NCBI GenBank assembly: GCA_019752335.1
Contig: JAIEMJ010000036.1
Location: forward strand, 1 to 64,000
Direction: 5' to 3'
Source: Bryobacteraceae bacterium
Lineage (GTDB): Bacteria > Acidobacteriota > Terriglobia > Bryobacterales > Bryobacteraceae
Length of the DNA: 64,000 bases
In this document: positions 51,763-63,710 of the stretch, in pieces
Layout: each line of letters opens with the position of its first letter
Position numbering within the stretch: the first letter of the stretch is position 1
Notes under the pieces: generated by a model
Seen by the model: the letters and a program-made list of their open reading frames with translations, nothing else
The model's database searches: none
Told to the model about the DNA's origin: nothing
Translations under genes and position numbers: made by a program

Positions 51763-53031
51763 TCACGTTACAGAGCCCTGTCGATTCCAATCATGGGGTT
51801 CGATGCGGCCCACCAGAAAAGCATAGGAAAGGGCGCCCATGATCACCATGCCGACGACGACGGCGAAGGCCATCTGAAAAGAGCCGGTGACATCGATAAT
51901 CTTACCGGTGAGCCAACCGGCCAGGACGCCGGCGAAGTTGCCGAAGCAGTTTTGCATGCCGGTCCACTTACCCGCGACAACGGGGCCGGCGATGGTTTGG
52001 GTGACGGCCCAGTGGTTGGCGGTGGTGAGGCCGAAGGCGAAGCTGGCGAGCCAGAAGAGGCCCATGGCGATTTCGTTGCTGGGGGCGAGGAAGGCCGGAA
52101 GCAATAGGGTGTTGCAGAGGAGTCCGGTGACGATGAACGTCTTGCGGGTGCGGGTAGGCGAGGCGCCTTTCGCGATCATGCGGTCCGCGAGGACGCCCGC
52201 CAGGGTGGCGCCGATGGCGATCATCAGGAAGGGGATGGCGCCCAGGGTGGCCATGCTTTGCTTCGAGAAATGGCGGACGTTTTCAAGGTAGTACGGAAAC
52301 CAGGTGACCATGAAATACCAGGTGTAGTTAATGGCGAATAGGCCGAGGAACGAGCCCCAAACGGAGCGGAGGGAGAGGAGTTCCAGCATGGATGGCATGC
52401 GGACGCTCACCTTGGTGTTTGGGCTGGGGGCGGGCAGCCGGCGGCCGCGCGGGGTCCATATCACCCAGAAGGGCAGCCAGATCATGGCGCCGAAGCCCAG
52501 GTAGATGAAGAGCGAGCGCCAACCTTGCGAAGCGACCACCAGCGCGCCGAAGTAAGTGCCGATGGCGGGCCCGAGTTTGGAGCCCGCATCGATCAGGGCG
52601 TTGGCGGTGCCACGTTGGGTTTCGCCAAAGTCCGAGGCGAGGATTTTGGAGAAAGCGGGGTAAGCAACGGACTCGCCGATGCCGAGCACCACACGCGTGG
52701 CGATGAGGAGGGCGAAAGTGCTGACCAACCCGGTGGCGGCGGTGGCCAGGGACCACAGGACGAAGCCCATCCCAAGCACGAAGTAGACGCTGTAGCGCTC
52801 AAAGACCCAGCCGGCGGCGAGTTGGCAAAGGGCGTAGGAGGCGAAGAACCAGGAAGAAGCGAGGCCCAACTGCGCGGCGGTAAGGCCGAACTCCTGCTTG
52901 ATGTCGGTGGCGGAGACCGAGAGATTGCTGCGGTCAATATAGTTGACAAACACGGCCGCCACCAGGAGAGCCAGCAGGCGCCATTGTTCGAAGGTCGGCT
53001 TGCTGGGCGCCGTGGCCATTTGAGCTTGCAT
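51763..53031 (-). CDS. MFS transporter, anion:cation symporter (ACS) type
   Basis: The 422-residue reading from the ATG at 53031 (MQAQMATAPSKPTFEQWRLL) has about twelve membrane helices. An alternative ATG at 53019 is equally possible, with AGGA 12 nt before it. FVNYIDRSNLSVSATDIKQE, ATRVVLGIGESVAYPAFSKI and NWAVTQ-like ANHWAVTQTIAG match the ACS family, which carries hexuronates, glucarate and other organic anions. A much longer open frame to 55104 is antisense to the SDR and metY genes and is not a gene. It faces an SDR dehydrogenase (53086) and precedes receptor 4, so these three may handle one substrate. Confidence 0.9.
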   Translation of the reverse strand: MQAQMATAPSKPTFEQWRLLALLVAAVFVNYIDRSNLSVSATDIKQEFGLTAAQLGLASSWFFASYALCQLAAGWVFERYSVYFVLGMGFVLWSLATAATGLVSTFALLIATRVVLGIGESVAYPAFSKILASDFGETQRGTANALIDAGSKLGPAIGTYFGALVVASQGWRSLFIYLGFGAMIWLPFWVIWTPRGRRLPAPSPNTKVSVRMPSMLELLSLRSVWGSFLGLFAINYTWYFMVTWFPYYLENVRHFSKQSMATLGAIPFLMIAIGATLAGVLADRMIAKGASPTRTRKTFIVTGLLCNTLLLPAFLAPSNEIAMGLFWLASFAFGLTTANHWAVTQTIAGPVVAGKWTGMQNCFGNFAGVLAGWLTGKIIDVTGSFQMAFAVVVGMVIMGALSYAFLVGRIEPHDWNRQGSVT

Positions 53032-53085
53032 TCCTGAGTATTGTTTCACACTGGCCCAGTGACTGGTTGCTGCCACACTGTAGGG

Positions 53086-53874
53086 ATGGATTTGAAACTG
53101 CGCGATCAAGTGGCCGTGATTACGGGAGCAGCGAGCGGGATCGGCTTGGCTTGCGCCGAAGCGCTGGCGCGCGAAGGGTGCCGCGTGGCCTTGTGGGACG
53201 CGTCGCCGCGGGTGAAGGAGATGGCTGCGCCGCTGGGCTGGGGCTGCGTGGTGGACGTGCGCGACTACGCGGCGGTGCAAGCGGCGGTGGTGGAAACCGA
53301 GGAGGCGCTGGGCGCGGTTTCGCATTTGGTGCACGCCGCGGCACGGGGCTCCGGCCGCTTCGGCTTCCCCTTCACGAACCTGCATCCGGAGGACTGGAAG
53401 GAGGTGTTGGATGTGAATATCCTGGGTACGGTGCATGTGGCGCAGGCGCTCGCCGTGGGCATGATGGCGCGGCGCGCGGGGACGATGGTTTTTATCGCTT
53501 CGGTAGCAGGGCAAATCGGGTCGCAAACGGATCCTCCTTATAGTGCGAGCAAGGCGGCCAATCTGAACTTCGCGCAGTGTCTGGCGAAGGATCTGGCGCC
53601 TTATGGGGTCCGCGTGAACACGGTGAACCCCGGCATGGTAAAAACGCCGTTGAACGAAAATGTTTGGCGCGCCTGGCATGACGCACAGCCGCCCGAGTCG
53701 CGGCTGAGCTACGAGGCCTGGGCGGAGGCCAAGATTCGGGCGGTGTCGCCGTTGGGCCGGTGGCAGGAGCCGGCCGAGATCGCGGACATGGTGGCGTTTT
53801 TGTCGTCGGCGCGGGCGGCGCAGGTAACGGGGCAATCGATCAACGTCGATGGCGGCCAGGTGATGCACTGGTGA
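53086..53874 (+). CDS. SDR-family dehydrogenase
   Basis: The 262-residue enzyme is read from ATG 53086 (TAGGG just upstream); a start at 53041 lacks support. Cofactor loop TGAASGIG (residues 13-20), LVHAAARG, catalytic Ser139, Tyr152 and Lys156 (PYSASKAAN), and the C-terminal VTGQSINVDGGQVMHW mark a classical short-chain dehydrogenase. Asp38 after strand 2 (LWDAS) suggests NAD. Divergent from the MFS transporter by 54 bp, it may oxidise the imported compound. FabG-like or sugar/steroid dehydrogenase activity cannot be told apart. Confidence 0.92.
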   Translation: MDLKLRDQVAVITGAASGIGLACAEALAREGCRVALWDASPRVKEMAAPLGWGCVVDVRDYAAVQAAVVETEEALGAVSHLVHAAARGSGRFGFPFTNLHPEDWKEVLDVNILGTVHVAQALAVGMMARRAGTMVFIASVAGQIGSQTDPPYSASKAANLNFAQCLAKDLAPYGVRVNTVNPGMVKTPLNENVWRAWHDAQPPESRLSYEAWAEAKIRAVSPLGRWQEPAEIADMVAFLSSARAAQVTGQSINVDGGQVMHW

Positions 53875-53985
53875 GTACGAAACCAACCGGCGAGTGATTG
53901 ATTCCATTGGAGTTTCCTTCTGGGGTCGACGAACCAGGGGGGGCGTCTTACAAGTCGCGGGCGCGCAAAATTGCCGGGAACGCGA

Positions 53986-56186
<2,201 letters not shown>

Positions 56187-56207
56187 GGTCTTAGTCAGAT
56201 CGTAACA

Positions 56208-56222
56208 TTAGCCGATCTAATA
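56208..56222 (+). promoter_or_regulatory. LysR-type box 1 (ATTAG-N5-CTAAT)
   Basis: ATTAGCCGATCTAAT is a perfect interrupted palindrome with the T-N11-A pattern bound by LysR-type regulators. It lies about 42 bp before the -10 of gltB and 21 bp from the regulator's own start, the usual place for a recognition site. Confidence 0.65.
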
Positions 56223-56231
56223 TTACAAGCA

Positions 56232-56244
56232 TCAAATTATGATT
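56232..56244 (+). promoter_or_regulatory. LysR-type box 2 (ATCA-N5-TGAT), likely activation site
   Basis: ATCAAATTATGAT is a second interrupted palindrome, 23 bp centre to centre from box 1, about two helical turns. It covers the position where the -35 of gltB is expected, and that -35 is poor, as in activator-dependent promoters. Confidence 0.5.
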
Positions 56245-56256
56245 GACGCTTCTGAT

Positions 56257-56262
56257 ATACTA
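56257..56262 (+). promoter_or_regulatory. -10 element of gltBD
   Basis: TATACT with the extended context TGATATACT lies 9 nt before the ATG at 56272. Transcription would begin just before that ATG, which argues against the alternative start at 56239. Confidence 0.6.
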
Positions 56263-56271
56263 CTGGAAACC

Positions 56272-59200
56272 ATGTTGTCTAAATCCCCGTACCATCAGGG
56301 CCCCGGCCTGCCAGAGCCGCAGGGGCTATATCACCCGTCGCAGGAGCACGACGCTTGCGGATTGGGCTTTATCGCCAACATTAACGGCGAGGCGTCGCAC
56401 GACATTATTACTAAGGGCATTCAGGTCTTGGTGAACCTCACCCATCGCGGGGCGTGCGGTTGCGATCCGGACACGGGGGATGGCGCGGGCATTCTGATTC
56501 AGATTCCGCACAAGTTTTTCGCCAAGGAAGCGAAGCGGCTCGGTTTCTCTCTGCCGGGCCCGGGCGCTTACGCCGTAGGCATGGTGTTTTTCCCGGTAAA
56601 CCGGCAACAGCGGCTGATTGTGGAAGGCATCATGGAGGGAACGGTGCGCGAGGAGGGCCTGGAACTGCTGGGCTGGCGCGACACGCCGATCGATCCTGAC
56701 GCGATTGGCCGCCTGGCGCGCGACTCGCAGCCTTACATTCAGCAGATCTTCATCGGGCGGCCGGAAGGCATGGATGAGGACGCCTTTGAGCGGCGGCTCT
56801 ACGTGGTGCGCAAGCGGTGCGAGAACGAAGTGCGGGCGTCCGATATGCGCGATAAGGGTTTCTTCGCGATCCCGTCGCTTTCCTGCCGCACGATTGTTTA
56901 TAAGGGTTTGTTACTCGCGCCGCAGATCGCGAACTTTTACCGCGAGCTATCGGATCCGGACGCGGTGAGCGCATTGTGTCTGGTGCATCAGCGTTTTTCG
57001 ACGAACACGTTTCCTACCTGGCAATTGGCGCATCCGTTCCACTATATTTGCCACAACGGCGAGATTAATACGATTAAGGGCAACCAGAATTGGATGACCG
57101 CTCGCCAAGCGACCTTGGAGGCGAAGGGCTTTGGCCGTGAGTTGAAGGATTTGTTTCCGATCATTACGCCGAACGGCTCGGACTCGGCGGGGCTAGACAA
57201 CGCCGTGGAGTTACTCACGTTGGCGGGACGTGAGTTACCACATGTGATGGCGATGTTGATGCCGGAAGCTTGGGACGGCGATAGCACGATGCCCAAGGAG
57301 AAGAGCGCCTTTTACGAATACCATGCGTCGTTGATGGAGCCGTGGGACGGTCCGGCGGCCGTGGCGTTTACCGATGGGCGCGTCGTCGGCGCGACGTTGG
57401 ATCGCAACGGTCTACGGCCCGCGCGGTACTTAGTAACGAAGGACGGCTTACTCATCATGGCGTCCGAAGCCGGCGTATTGCCGGTGAAGCCGGAAGACAT
57501 TGCCTTCAAGGGCCGTTTGCAACCGGGCAAGATGCTGTTAGTCGACTTACAGCAGAAGCGGATTATTCCGGATGAAGAATTAAAGTCGCATTTGGCGGGG
57601 CGCCAACCTTACGAGCAGTGGCTGCAGGAGAATCAACTTTCGCTCGATCAATTGCCGGCGCCGAGCCGGGTTTATTCGACGGACCATAAGACGATTCTGG
57701 AGCGTCAGCGCGCCTTTGGCTATACCGAGGAAGACCTGCGCTTGTTGATGCTGCCGATGGCGGGTGGCGGGGAAGAGCCGATCGGCAGCATGGGGACGGA
57801 TACGCCCCTGGCCTGTCTTTCGGACCGTCCGCAGCCATTATTCAATTACTTCAAGCAACTCTTCGCCCAGGTGACGAATCCGCCGATTGATCCAATTCGG
57901 GAAGAGTTGGTGATGTCGCTGACTTCTTACGTCGGCCAAGAGCGGAATATTCTGGAAGAGACGCCGCAGCATTGCCATACCTTGAAGCTGGAGCATCCGA
58001 TCCTGACGAACTTCGATCTTGAGCGGCTACGGCGAGTATCTTGGGGCGATTTTCTGGCGACGACGCTACCGACGCTGTTTCGCGTGGATGGCGGCGAGAA
58101 CGAGCTGAAGCGAGCGATTGATGGCCTGTGCCGACGCGCGTCGTTGGCGATTCAGAATGGCTATTCGCTGCTGATTCTGTCGGATCGCGGGGTGGATTTC
58201 GAGTCGGCGCCGATTCCCTCTTTGCTGGCGTTAACGGCGGTCCACAACCACCTGGTGCGCGAAGGTACGCGTTCGCGCGTGGCGCTGGTGGTGGAGAGCG
58301 GCGAGCCGCGCGAGGTGATGCATTTCTGCCTGCTGATCGGCTACGGCGCCAGCGCCGTGAATCCGTATCTGGCGATTGAGACGTTGGAAGACATGGCCAT
58401 GCGCGGCCAGTTGCCGGCGGGGGTTACTTTCGAGAAGGCGCTGGGGAACTACAAGAAGTCTATCCGCAAGGGCCTCTTGAAGGTCTTTTCGAAGATGGGG
58501 ATTTCCACCTTACAGAGCTATCGCGGGGCGCAGATCTTCGAAGCGATTGGCTTGGATAAGGATATGGTGGAGCATTACTTCACCGGGACTTCGTCGCGGC
58601 TGGGCGGAGTGGGCTTTGAGGTCTTGGCGCAGGAAGCGAAGATGAAGCACGACTTCGCCTTCTTCACGCCACTGACGGACAACGACACCGAGCTCGATGT
58701 CGGCGGGAATTATCAGTACCGGATTCGCGGCGAGTATCACCTGCAGAATCCGGCCACGGTGTCGAAGTTACAATTGTCGGTGCGCCAGAATAGCTACTCC
58801 AGCTATCAGGAGTTCGCGGCGCTGGTGGACGAGCAGAACGAGCAATTGTGTACTTTGCGGGGTCTGTTTCAGTTTAAGTCGCGCCAGTCGATTCCCTTGG
58901 ATGAGGTAGAGCCGGCCAAGAATATTGTGCGGCGCTTTGCCACCGGAGCGATGAGCTTTGGCAGCATTTCGAAGGAAGCGCACGAGACGATGGCGATCGC
59001 CATGAACCGGATCGGCGGGCGGTCGAATACCGGCGAAGGTGGCGAGGACGAAGCGCGCTATGCGCCGCTGCCGAATGGTGATTCGCGACGGAGTTCGATC
59101 AAGCAGGTGGCTTCGGGACGTTTCGGCGTGACGACGCATTACCTGGTGAACGCGGACGAGTTACAGATCAAGGTGGCGCAGGGCGCGAAGCCCGGTGAAG

Positions 59201-60867
59201 GCGGGCAGTTACCGGGGCACAAGGTGGACGAGACGATTGCCCGGGTGCGTTATGCGACGCCGGGTGTCGGCTTGATTTCGCCGCCGCCGCATCATGACAT
59301 TTACTCGATCGAAGATTTGGCGCAGTTGATTTATGACCTGAAGAATGTCAATCCGACTTCGCGGATTTCGGTGAAGTTAGTTTCCGAAGTCGGCGTCGGG
59401 ACGGTGGCGGCGGGCGTGGCGAAGGCGCACGCGGACGTCATTCTGATCTCGGGCGACTCCGGGGGAACCGGAGCTTCGCCACTTACTTCGCTGAAGCACG
59501 CCGGTACACCCTGGGAGATGGGTTTGGCGGAGACGCAGCAGGTGCTGGTGATGAATGACCTGCGCAGTCGCGTCATCCTGCAGGCGGACGGCAAAATGCA
59601 GACGGGCCGTGACGTGGCGATTGCGGCGCTGCTAGGCGCCGAAGAGTATGGTTTCTCGACGATGCCGTTAATTGCGGTGGGCTGTATCATGATGCGGAAG
59701 TGTCATTTGAATACTTGCCCCGTCGGCATCGCGACGCAGGATCCGCGCTTGCGCGCGAAGTTTGAAGGTACGCCGGAACACGTCATCAATTACTTCTTCT
59801 TTGTGGCGGAGCATGTGCGCGAAATCATGGCGAAGTTGGGTTTCCGTACGATGGACGAGATGATTGGCCGCGTGGATGCGCTGGAGGCTCGTAAGGGTAT
59901 TGAGCATTGGAAGGCTCGCGGCCTGGATCTGAGTTCGTTGCTGTATAACCCGCCGGTGCCCTCGCGCATCGCGCGGCGTTGCACGACGAAGCAGGATCAT
60001 GGCCTGGATCAGGCTTTGGACTACAAGATCATCGACTACGCGGCCGATGCTTTGGAGTCGCAGACGCCGGTGGAGTTCCGCCTGCCGATTCGCAATGTAC
60101 ACCGGACGGTGGGCGCGATGTTGTCCGGGGAAATCGCGCGGCGGCATGGCAGCGCGGGTTTGCCGCCGGATTGTATCAAGATCAATTTCAGCGGTTCAGC
60201 TGGCCAGAGCTTCGGCGCATTTGCGGCGAAGGGGGTGACGTTGATGCTGGAAGGCGACGCCAATGACTATGTCGGCAAGGGCCTCTCCGGTGGGCGCATT
60301 ATTGTGTCGACGCCGAAGGTAGCTACTTACAAACCCGAGGAGAATATTCTCATCGGCAACGTCGCTTTGTATGGCGCGACGAGCGGTGAGGCGTTTTTCA
60401 ATGGCCGGGCGGGTGAACGTTTCTGCGTACGTAACTCCGGGGCGACCGCGGTGGTGGAAGGCGTGGGGGACCATGGCTGCGAGTACATGACGAAGGGGCT
60501 GGCCGTAATTTTGGGCGAGACCGGCCGTAACTTCGCGGCGGGCATGTCCGGCGGTTTGGCTTACGTGCTCGATGAGAGCGGCGAGTTTGCCCGGTCGCGT
60601 TGTAACCGGACGATGGTGGATCTGGATCCGTTGACGGATCCGGCCGATATTCAGGCGGTGAAGAATCTGGTAGAGCGGCACGTGGAGTTAACGAACAGTC
60701 CGCGAGGCAAGTATGTGCTGGCGAACTGGGGCGACCTACTGAGTAAGTTCGTGAAGGTGTTCCCGCACGAATATAAGCGCGTCTTGGGCGTCGCCAGGAG
60801 CGCGCCGGCGATGGCGCCTCCGCCAATCCAGCCGGAGAACAAGTTAGGGGATGTGGCCCGTGGGTAA
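56272..60867 (+). CDS. gltB: Glutamate synthase (NADPH) large subunit
   Basis: The protein has 1531 residues from the ATG at 56272; the upstream ATG at 56239 precedes the likely transcription start. A 28-residue propeptide precedes the catalytic Cys29 ([11 protein letters not shown]) of the N-terminal glutaminase domain. A central domain, the FMN-binding synthase domain with [25 protein letters not shown] and [15 protein letters not shown], the 3Fe-4S cysteines in [13 protein letters not shown], and the C-terminal GXGXG beta-helix follow in order. The enzyme makes two glutamates from glutamine and 2-oxoglutarate. It overlaps gltD by 8 nt and is divergent from a LysR regulator. Confidence 0.97.
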   Translation: MLSKSPYHQGPGLPEPQGLYHPSQEHDACGLGFIANINGEASHDIITKGIQVLVNLTHRGACGCDPDTGDGAGILIQIPHKFFAKEAKRLGFSLPGPGAYAVGMVFFPVNRQQRLIVEGIMEGTVREEGLELLGWRDTPIDPDAIGRLARDSQPYIQQIFIGRPEGMDEDAFERRLYVVRKRCENEVRASDMRDKGFFAIPSLSCRTIVYKGLLLAPQIANFYRELSDPDAVSALCLVHQRFSTNTFPTWQLAHPFHYICHNGEINTIKGNQNWMTARQATLEAKGFGRELKDLFPIITPNGSDSAGLDNAVELLTLAGRELPHVMAMLMPEAWDGDSTMPKEKSAFYEYHASLMEPWDGPAAVAFTDGRVVGATLDRNGLRPARYLVTKDGLLIMASEAGVLPVKPEDIAFKGRLQPGKMLLVDLQQKRIIPDEELKSHLAGRQPYEQWLQENQLSLDQLPAPSRVYSTDHKTILERQRAFGYTEEDLRLLMLPMAGGGEEPIGSMGTDTPLACLSDRPQPLFNYFKQLFAQVTNPPIDPIREELVMSLTSYVGQERNILEETPQHCHTLKLEHPILTNFDLERLRRVSWGDFLATTLPTLFRVDGGENELKRAIDGLCRRASLAIQNGYSLLILSDRGVDFESAPIPSLLALTAVHNHLVREGTRSRVALVVESGEPREVMHFCLLIGYGASAVNPYLAIETLEDMAMRGQLPAGVTFEKALGNYKKSIRKGLLKVFSKMGISTLQSYRGAQIFEAIGLDKDMVEHYFTGTSSRLGGVGFEVLAQEAKMKHDFAFFTPLTDNDTELDVGGNYQYRIRGEYHLQNPATVSKLQLSVRQNSYSSYQEFAALVDEQNEQLCTLRGLFQFKSRQSIPLDEVEPAKNIVRRFATGAMSFGSISKEAHETMAIAMNRIGGRSNTGEGGEDEARYAPLPNGDSRRSSIKQVASGRFGVTTHYLVNADELQIKVAQGAKPGEGGQLPGHKVDETIARVRYATPGVGLISPPPHHDIYSIEDLAQLIYDLKNVNPTSRISVKLVSEVGVGTVAAGVAKAHADVILISGDSGGTGASPLTSLKHAGTPWEMGLAETQQVLVMNDLRSRVILQADGKMQTGRDVAIAALLGAEEYGFSTMPLIAVGCIMMRKCHLNTCPVGIATQDPRLRAKFEGTPEHVINYFFFVAEHVREIMAKLGFRTMDEMIGRVDALEARKGIEHWKARGLDLSSLLYNPPVPSRIARRCTTKQDHGLDQALDYKIIDYAADALESQTPVEFRLPIRNVHRTVGAMLSGEIARRHGSAGLPPDCIKINFSGSAGQSFGAFAAKGVTLMLEGDANDYVGKGLSGGRIIVSTPKVATYKPEENILIGNVALYGATSGEAFFNGRAGERFCVRNSGATAVVEGVGDHGCEYMTKGLAVILGETGRNFAAGMSGGLAYVLDESGEFARSRCNRTMVDLDPLTDPADIQAVKNLVERHVELTNSPRGKYVLANWGDLLSKFVKVFPHEYKRVLGVARSAPAMAPPPIQPENKLGDVARG

Positions 60868-62284
60868 AGCGACTGGTTTTCTGGAGTATGCGCGCGAAAC
60901 GCCCGTTCGCCGCCCGGTAGTGGAGCGGGTGAATGACTGGTTTGAAATTTACCAGCCGATGCCGGAGGAAAGCGTAAAGACGCAGGCAGCGCGCTGCATG
61001 GATTGCGGTGTACCGTTTTGCCATACCGGTTGTCCGGTGAACAACTTGATTCCGGACTGGAATGACTTGGTTTATAGCGGCCGTTGGCGGGACGCGATCC
61101 GGCAGTTACACGCGACGAATAACTTCCCGGAGTTTACGGGACGGATTTGTCCGGCGCCGTGTGAATCGGCGTGCGTATTGGGAATTAACGAGCCGGCGGT
61201 GGCGATTAAGTCTGTCGAAAATGCGATTGTGGAACGCGCCTGGCAGGAAGGTTGGGTGAAGCCGGAGAAGCCGGACCGGCGCTCAGGCAAGCGCGTGGCG
61301 ATTATTGGTTCCGGGCCGGCGGGCCTAGCGGCGGCGCAGCAATTGAATCGCGTGGGCCATCACGTGACGGTGTTTGAGAAGGCGGATCGCATTGGCGGAC
61401 TGTTGCGTTACGGCATTCCGGACTTCAAACTCGAAAAGAGCGTGGTGGACCGGAGGCTGGATCAACTGAAGGCCGAAGGGATTGAATTTGTCCTGAACGC
61501 CTGGATTGGCCGGACCCACTCGGCGGCGGATATGCTCCGCGATTACCACGCGGTGATGATTGCGGTGGGCGCGGAGGCGCCGCGCGAAGTGGAGATTCCG
61601 GGCCGCCATCTGGAAGGCGTGCATTGGGCGATGGACTATCTGACGCAGCAGAACAAAGTGGTGGCGGGCGAGAGCGTGCCGGACGCGGAGCGCATCCTGG
61701 CGACCGGTAAACACGTGGTGATTCTGGGTGGCGGCGACACGGGCGCGGATTGCCTGGGGACGGCGCACCGGCAGAAGTGCAAAAGCGTAACGATGTTGCA
61801 ACACAATCAGCGTCCGCCCGATGAGCGGCATCCGTCGACGCCGTGGCCGGAGTGGCCGTTTCAACTTCGCGTGGAAGGCGCGCACGAAGAGGGCGGTACG
61901 CGCGAGTTCGCCGTGCAGACGCAGGCTTTCCTGGGTGATTCTGGCGGAAACGTGCGGAAGTTACAGTGTGTGCGGGTGGGCCCGAAGCCGAAGTTCGAGC
62001 CGGTGCCAGGGTCAGAGTTCACGCTGGATGCGGACCTGGTGTTGGTGGCAATTGGTTATCGCGGGGCGGTGAAGCCAGGGTTGCTAGAGCAATTGGGCGT
62101 GGAGACCAACGCGCGCGGCGTGGTGGTGACGGATAAGAACTACCAGGCGAGCGTGCCGAAGGTGTTCGCGGCGGGCGATGCGCGGGTGGGCGCCACGTTA
62201 GTGGTGACGGCAATCGCCGAGGGGCGCAAGTGCGCGCACCATATCGATAAGTCGTTGATGGGGGCGAGTAAGCTACCTTTGTAA
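60860..62284 (+). CDS. gltD: Glutamate synthase (NADPH) small subunit
   Basis: From the GTG at 60860 the protein has 474 residues and begins [13 protein letters not shown], the common GltD start; an ATG at 60851 adds three residues with no parallel in the family. The N-terminal part binds iron-sulfur clusters through [15 protein letters not shown] and [15 protein letters not shown]-binding loop [15 protein letters not shown] (about residue 142) and NAD(P)H-binding loop [14 protein letters not shown] (about residue 283) follow. It supplies electrons from NADPH to GltB. Its start lies inside the end of gltB (8-nt overlap), so translation is coupled. Confidence 0.96.
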   Translation: MGKATGFLEYARETPVRRPVVERVNDWFEIYQPMPEESVKTQAARCMDCGVPFCHTGCPVNNLIPDWNDLVYSGRWRDAIRQLHATNNFPEFTGRICPAPCESACVLGINEPAVAIKSVENAIVERAWQEGWVKPEKPDRRSGKRVAIIGSGPAGLAAAQQLNRVGHHVTVFEKADRIGGLLRYGIPDFKLEKSVVDRRLDQLKAEGIEFVLNAWIGRTHSAADMLRDYHAVMIAVGAEAPREVEIPGRHLEGVHWAMDYLTQQNKVVAGESVPDAERILATGKHVVILGGGDTGADCLGTAHRQKCKSVTMLQHNQRPPDERHPSTPWPEWPFQLRVEGAHEEGGTREFAVQTQAFLGDSGGNVRKLQCVRVGPKPKFEPVPGSEFTLDADLVLVAIGYRGAVKPGLLEQLGVETNARGVVVTDKNYQASVPKVFAAGDARVGATLVVTAIAEGRKCAHHIDKSLMGASKLPL

Positions 62285-62285
62285 G

Positions 62286-63128
62286 ATGCACGTGCTGATT
62301 TTATTGGCTTGGTTCTTCCAAGCCTCGGAACCGCTCGAAACCGGCCGTTTGCCAAGGGAATGGCCGACGGGCGGACCGCGCTGCATGGAGTCGCCGGACT
62401 TTTTTATTCACGAGTACAACCCGCATTTATTTATCTTGCGCGAATCGGGTTGTAGCCACTACGAGAAGCCATTTCTATATCTGATATTTGGGCAGGAACG
62501 CGTGATGTTGCTCGATACCGGGGCGGGGAAGAGCGAGTTAGTCCCGCTGGTGGATCGATTGATTGCGCAATGGAGCGAACGCCACGGGCGGCCGAAGCCC
62601 AAGCTGATGATCGCGCATACGCATAGCCACAGCGATCACCATGCACGCGACGCGCAGTTTGCGGGGCGCGCCGGCGTCGAGTTCGCCGGGACGCTAGGAC
62701 TCGCGCCCGAAGGCGATGGGCAAGTCGAGCTTGGCGAGCGCACGCTTGACGTCTTCGCCATGCCGGGCCACGATACGGCGGCGATCATCTATTATGACCG
62801 GCGCACAGGCATTCTTTTTACCGGCGACAACATTTACCCGGGCCGTTTGTACATTCGTGACTGGGCCGCCTATGTCCGCAGCACGCGACGTCTGGTGGAC
62901 TTCACGGCGACGCGGCGGGTGAGCCATTTGCTGGGTAACCACATCGAGCAGACTGCGACGCCTTACGTCGAGTTTCCGGTCGGCACGAAGTATCAGCCGG
63001 AGGAACACGGGTTGGAACTTGGCCGCGCGCATTTGCTTGAACTCCAGGCGGAACTGGCGCGGCTTAACGGCAAGCCGGCACGTGTGGCGCTGCGCGATTT
63101 CACGCTCTATCCAAAAGCGGTAAAATAG
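62286..63128 (+). CDS. Exported metallo-beta-lactamase fold hydrolase
   Basis: The 280-residue protein has a short signal peptide (MHVLILLAWFFQASEP). The metal-binding motif is AHTHSHSDHHA (HxHxDH, about residues 110-120); further ligands are His in FAMPGHDTAA, Asp in FTGDNIYPG, and His in LLGNHIEQT. The fold covers lactamases, glyoxalases II, lactonases and others, and the activity here is open. It starts two nucleotides after the gltD stop, so it may be read from the gltBD transcript, although a functional link is not apparent. Confidence 0.86.
   Translation: MHVLILLAWFFQASEPLETGRLPREWPTGGPRCMESPDFFIHEYNPHLFILRESGCSHYEKPFLYLIFGQERVMLLDTGAGKSELVPLVDRLIAQWSERHGRPKPKLMIAHTHSHSDHHARDAQFAGRAGVEFAGTLGLAPEGDGQVELGERTLDVFAMPGHDTAAIIYYDRRTGILFTGDNIYPGRLYIRDWAAYVRSTRRLVDFTATRRVSHLLGNHIEQTATPYVEFPVGTKYQPEEHGLELGRAHLLELQAELARLNGKPARVALRDFTLYPKAVK
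63121..63126 (+). promoter_or_regulatory. -10-like element of the thioredoxin-fold gene
   Basis: TAAAAT lies 8 nt before the ATG at 63135, within the end of the metallo-beta-lactamase gene, with no Shine-Dalgarno between. Confidence 0.5.
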
Positions 63129-63134
63129 CGGCAT

Positions 63135-63644
63135 ATGGAACGCCGAGCACTTCTTGCCCTGGGCGCGGGGGGCATGTTGGCCCACGCGCAGCAGATCCCT
63201 CGCCTCGCCGAGTTCGAGTTCACTACGACGGATGGTCCGCTGAAGTTGAGTCAGCATCGGGGGAAGACCGTGGTGCTGGCGATGATTCGTTCCAGTTGTC
63301 AACACTGCCAGCAGACGACGCAACTGATGCGCAGCCTGCAGGCGGAGTTTGGCCCGAAGGTGCAGATGTTGGCCTGCGACTTCGTGGAAGATGGCCCGAT
63401 TGTGGTGCCCACGTTCATCGACCGTTTCAAGCCTGGTTTCCCGGTGGGTTGGACCACGATCGAGAAGGCCTTCAAGTTTCTGCAGGTCTCGCTGATGAAC
63501 CCGGGTACGGTGCCCAAGCTGGTCTTCATCGACAAGAAGGGCATGGTCCGCGCGCAGTACGACGGCGGCGATCCGGCGGTGAGCGGCGAGGGCAATCAAC
63601 GCGAAAAGCTCCGTGCCAAAATTGCCGAAGTGATCGCGCTGTAG
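63135..63644 (+). CDS. Exported thioredoxin-fold protein (TlpA/peroxiredoxin-like)
   Basis: The 169-residue protein starts MERRALLALGAGGMLAHAQQ, a signal with an arginine pair. The remainder is a thioredoxin fold with EFEFTTTDGPLKLSQHRGKT, the active-site motif SSCQHCQQTT (CxxC, about residues 55-58), and a cis-proline region VPKLVFIDKKG. TlpA and ResA-like proteins act as periplasmic thiol-disulfide oxidoreductases, for instance in cytochrome c maturation. It may be leaderless: TAAAAT sits 8 nt upstream. It follows the metallo-beta-lactamase gene by 6 nt. Confidence 0.85.
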   Translation: MERRALLALGAGGMLAHAQQIPRLAEFEFTTTDGPLKLSQHRGKTVVLAMIRSSCQHCQQTTQLMRSLQAEFGPKVQMLACDFVEDGPIVVPTFIDRFKPGFPVGWTTIEKAFKFLQVSLMNPGTVPKLVFIDKKGMVRAQYDGGDPAVSGEGNQREKLRAKIAEVIAL

Positions 63645-63710
63645 TTTCGGATGGCAAAAAAGCGCGTGGGCGATCTATCTCACGTGCGCCAGACGCGATA
63701 AACTGAGCGC

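Noticed and set aside
56239-56271. Upstream ATG for gltB adding 11 residues
   Set aside because: It lies upstream of the best -10 element and overlaps the second LysR box, so it would not be in the mRNA; the added residues are not typical of GltB.
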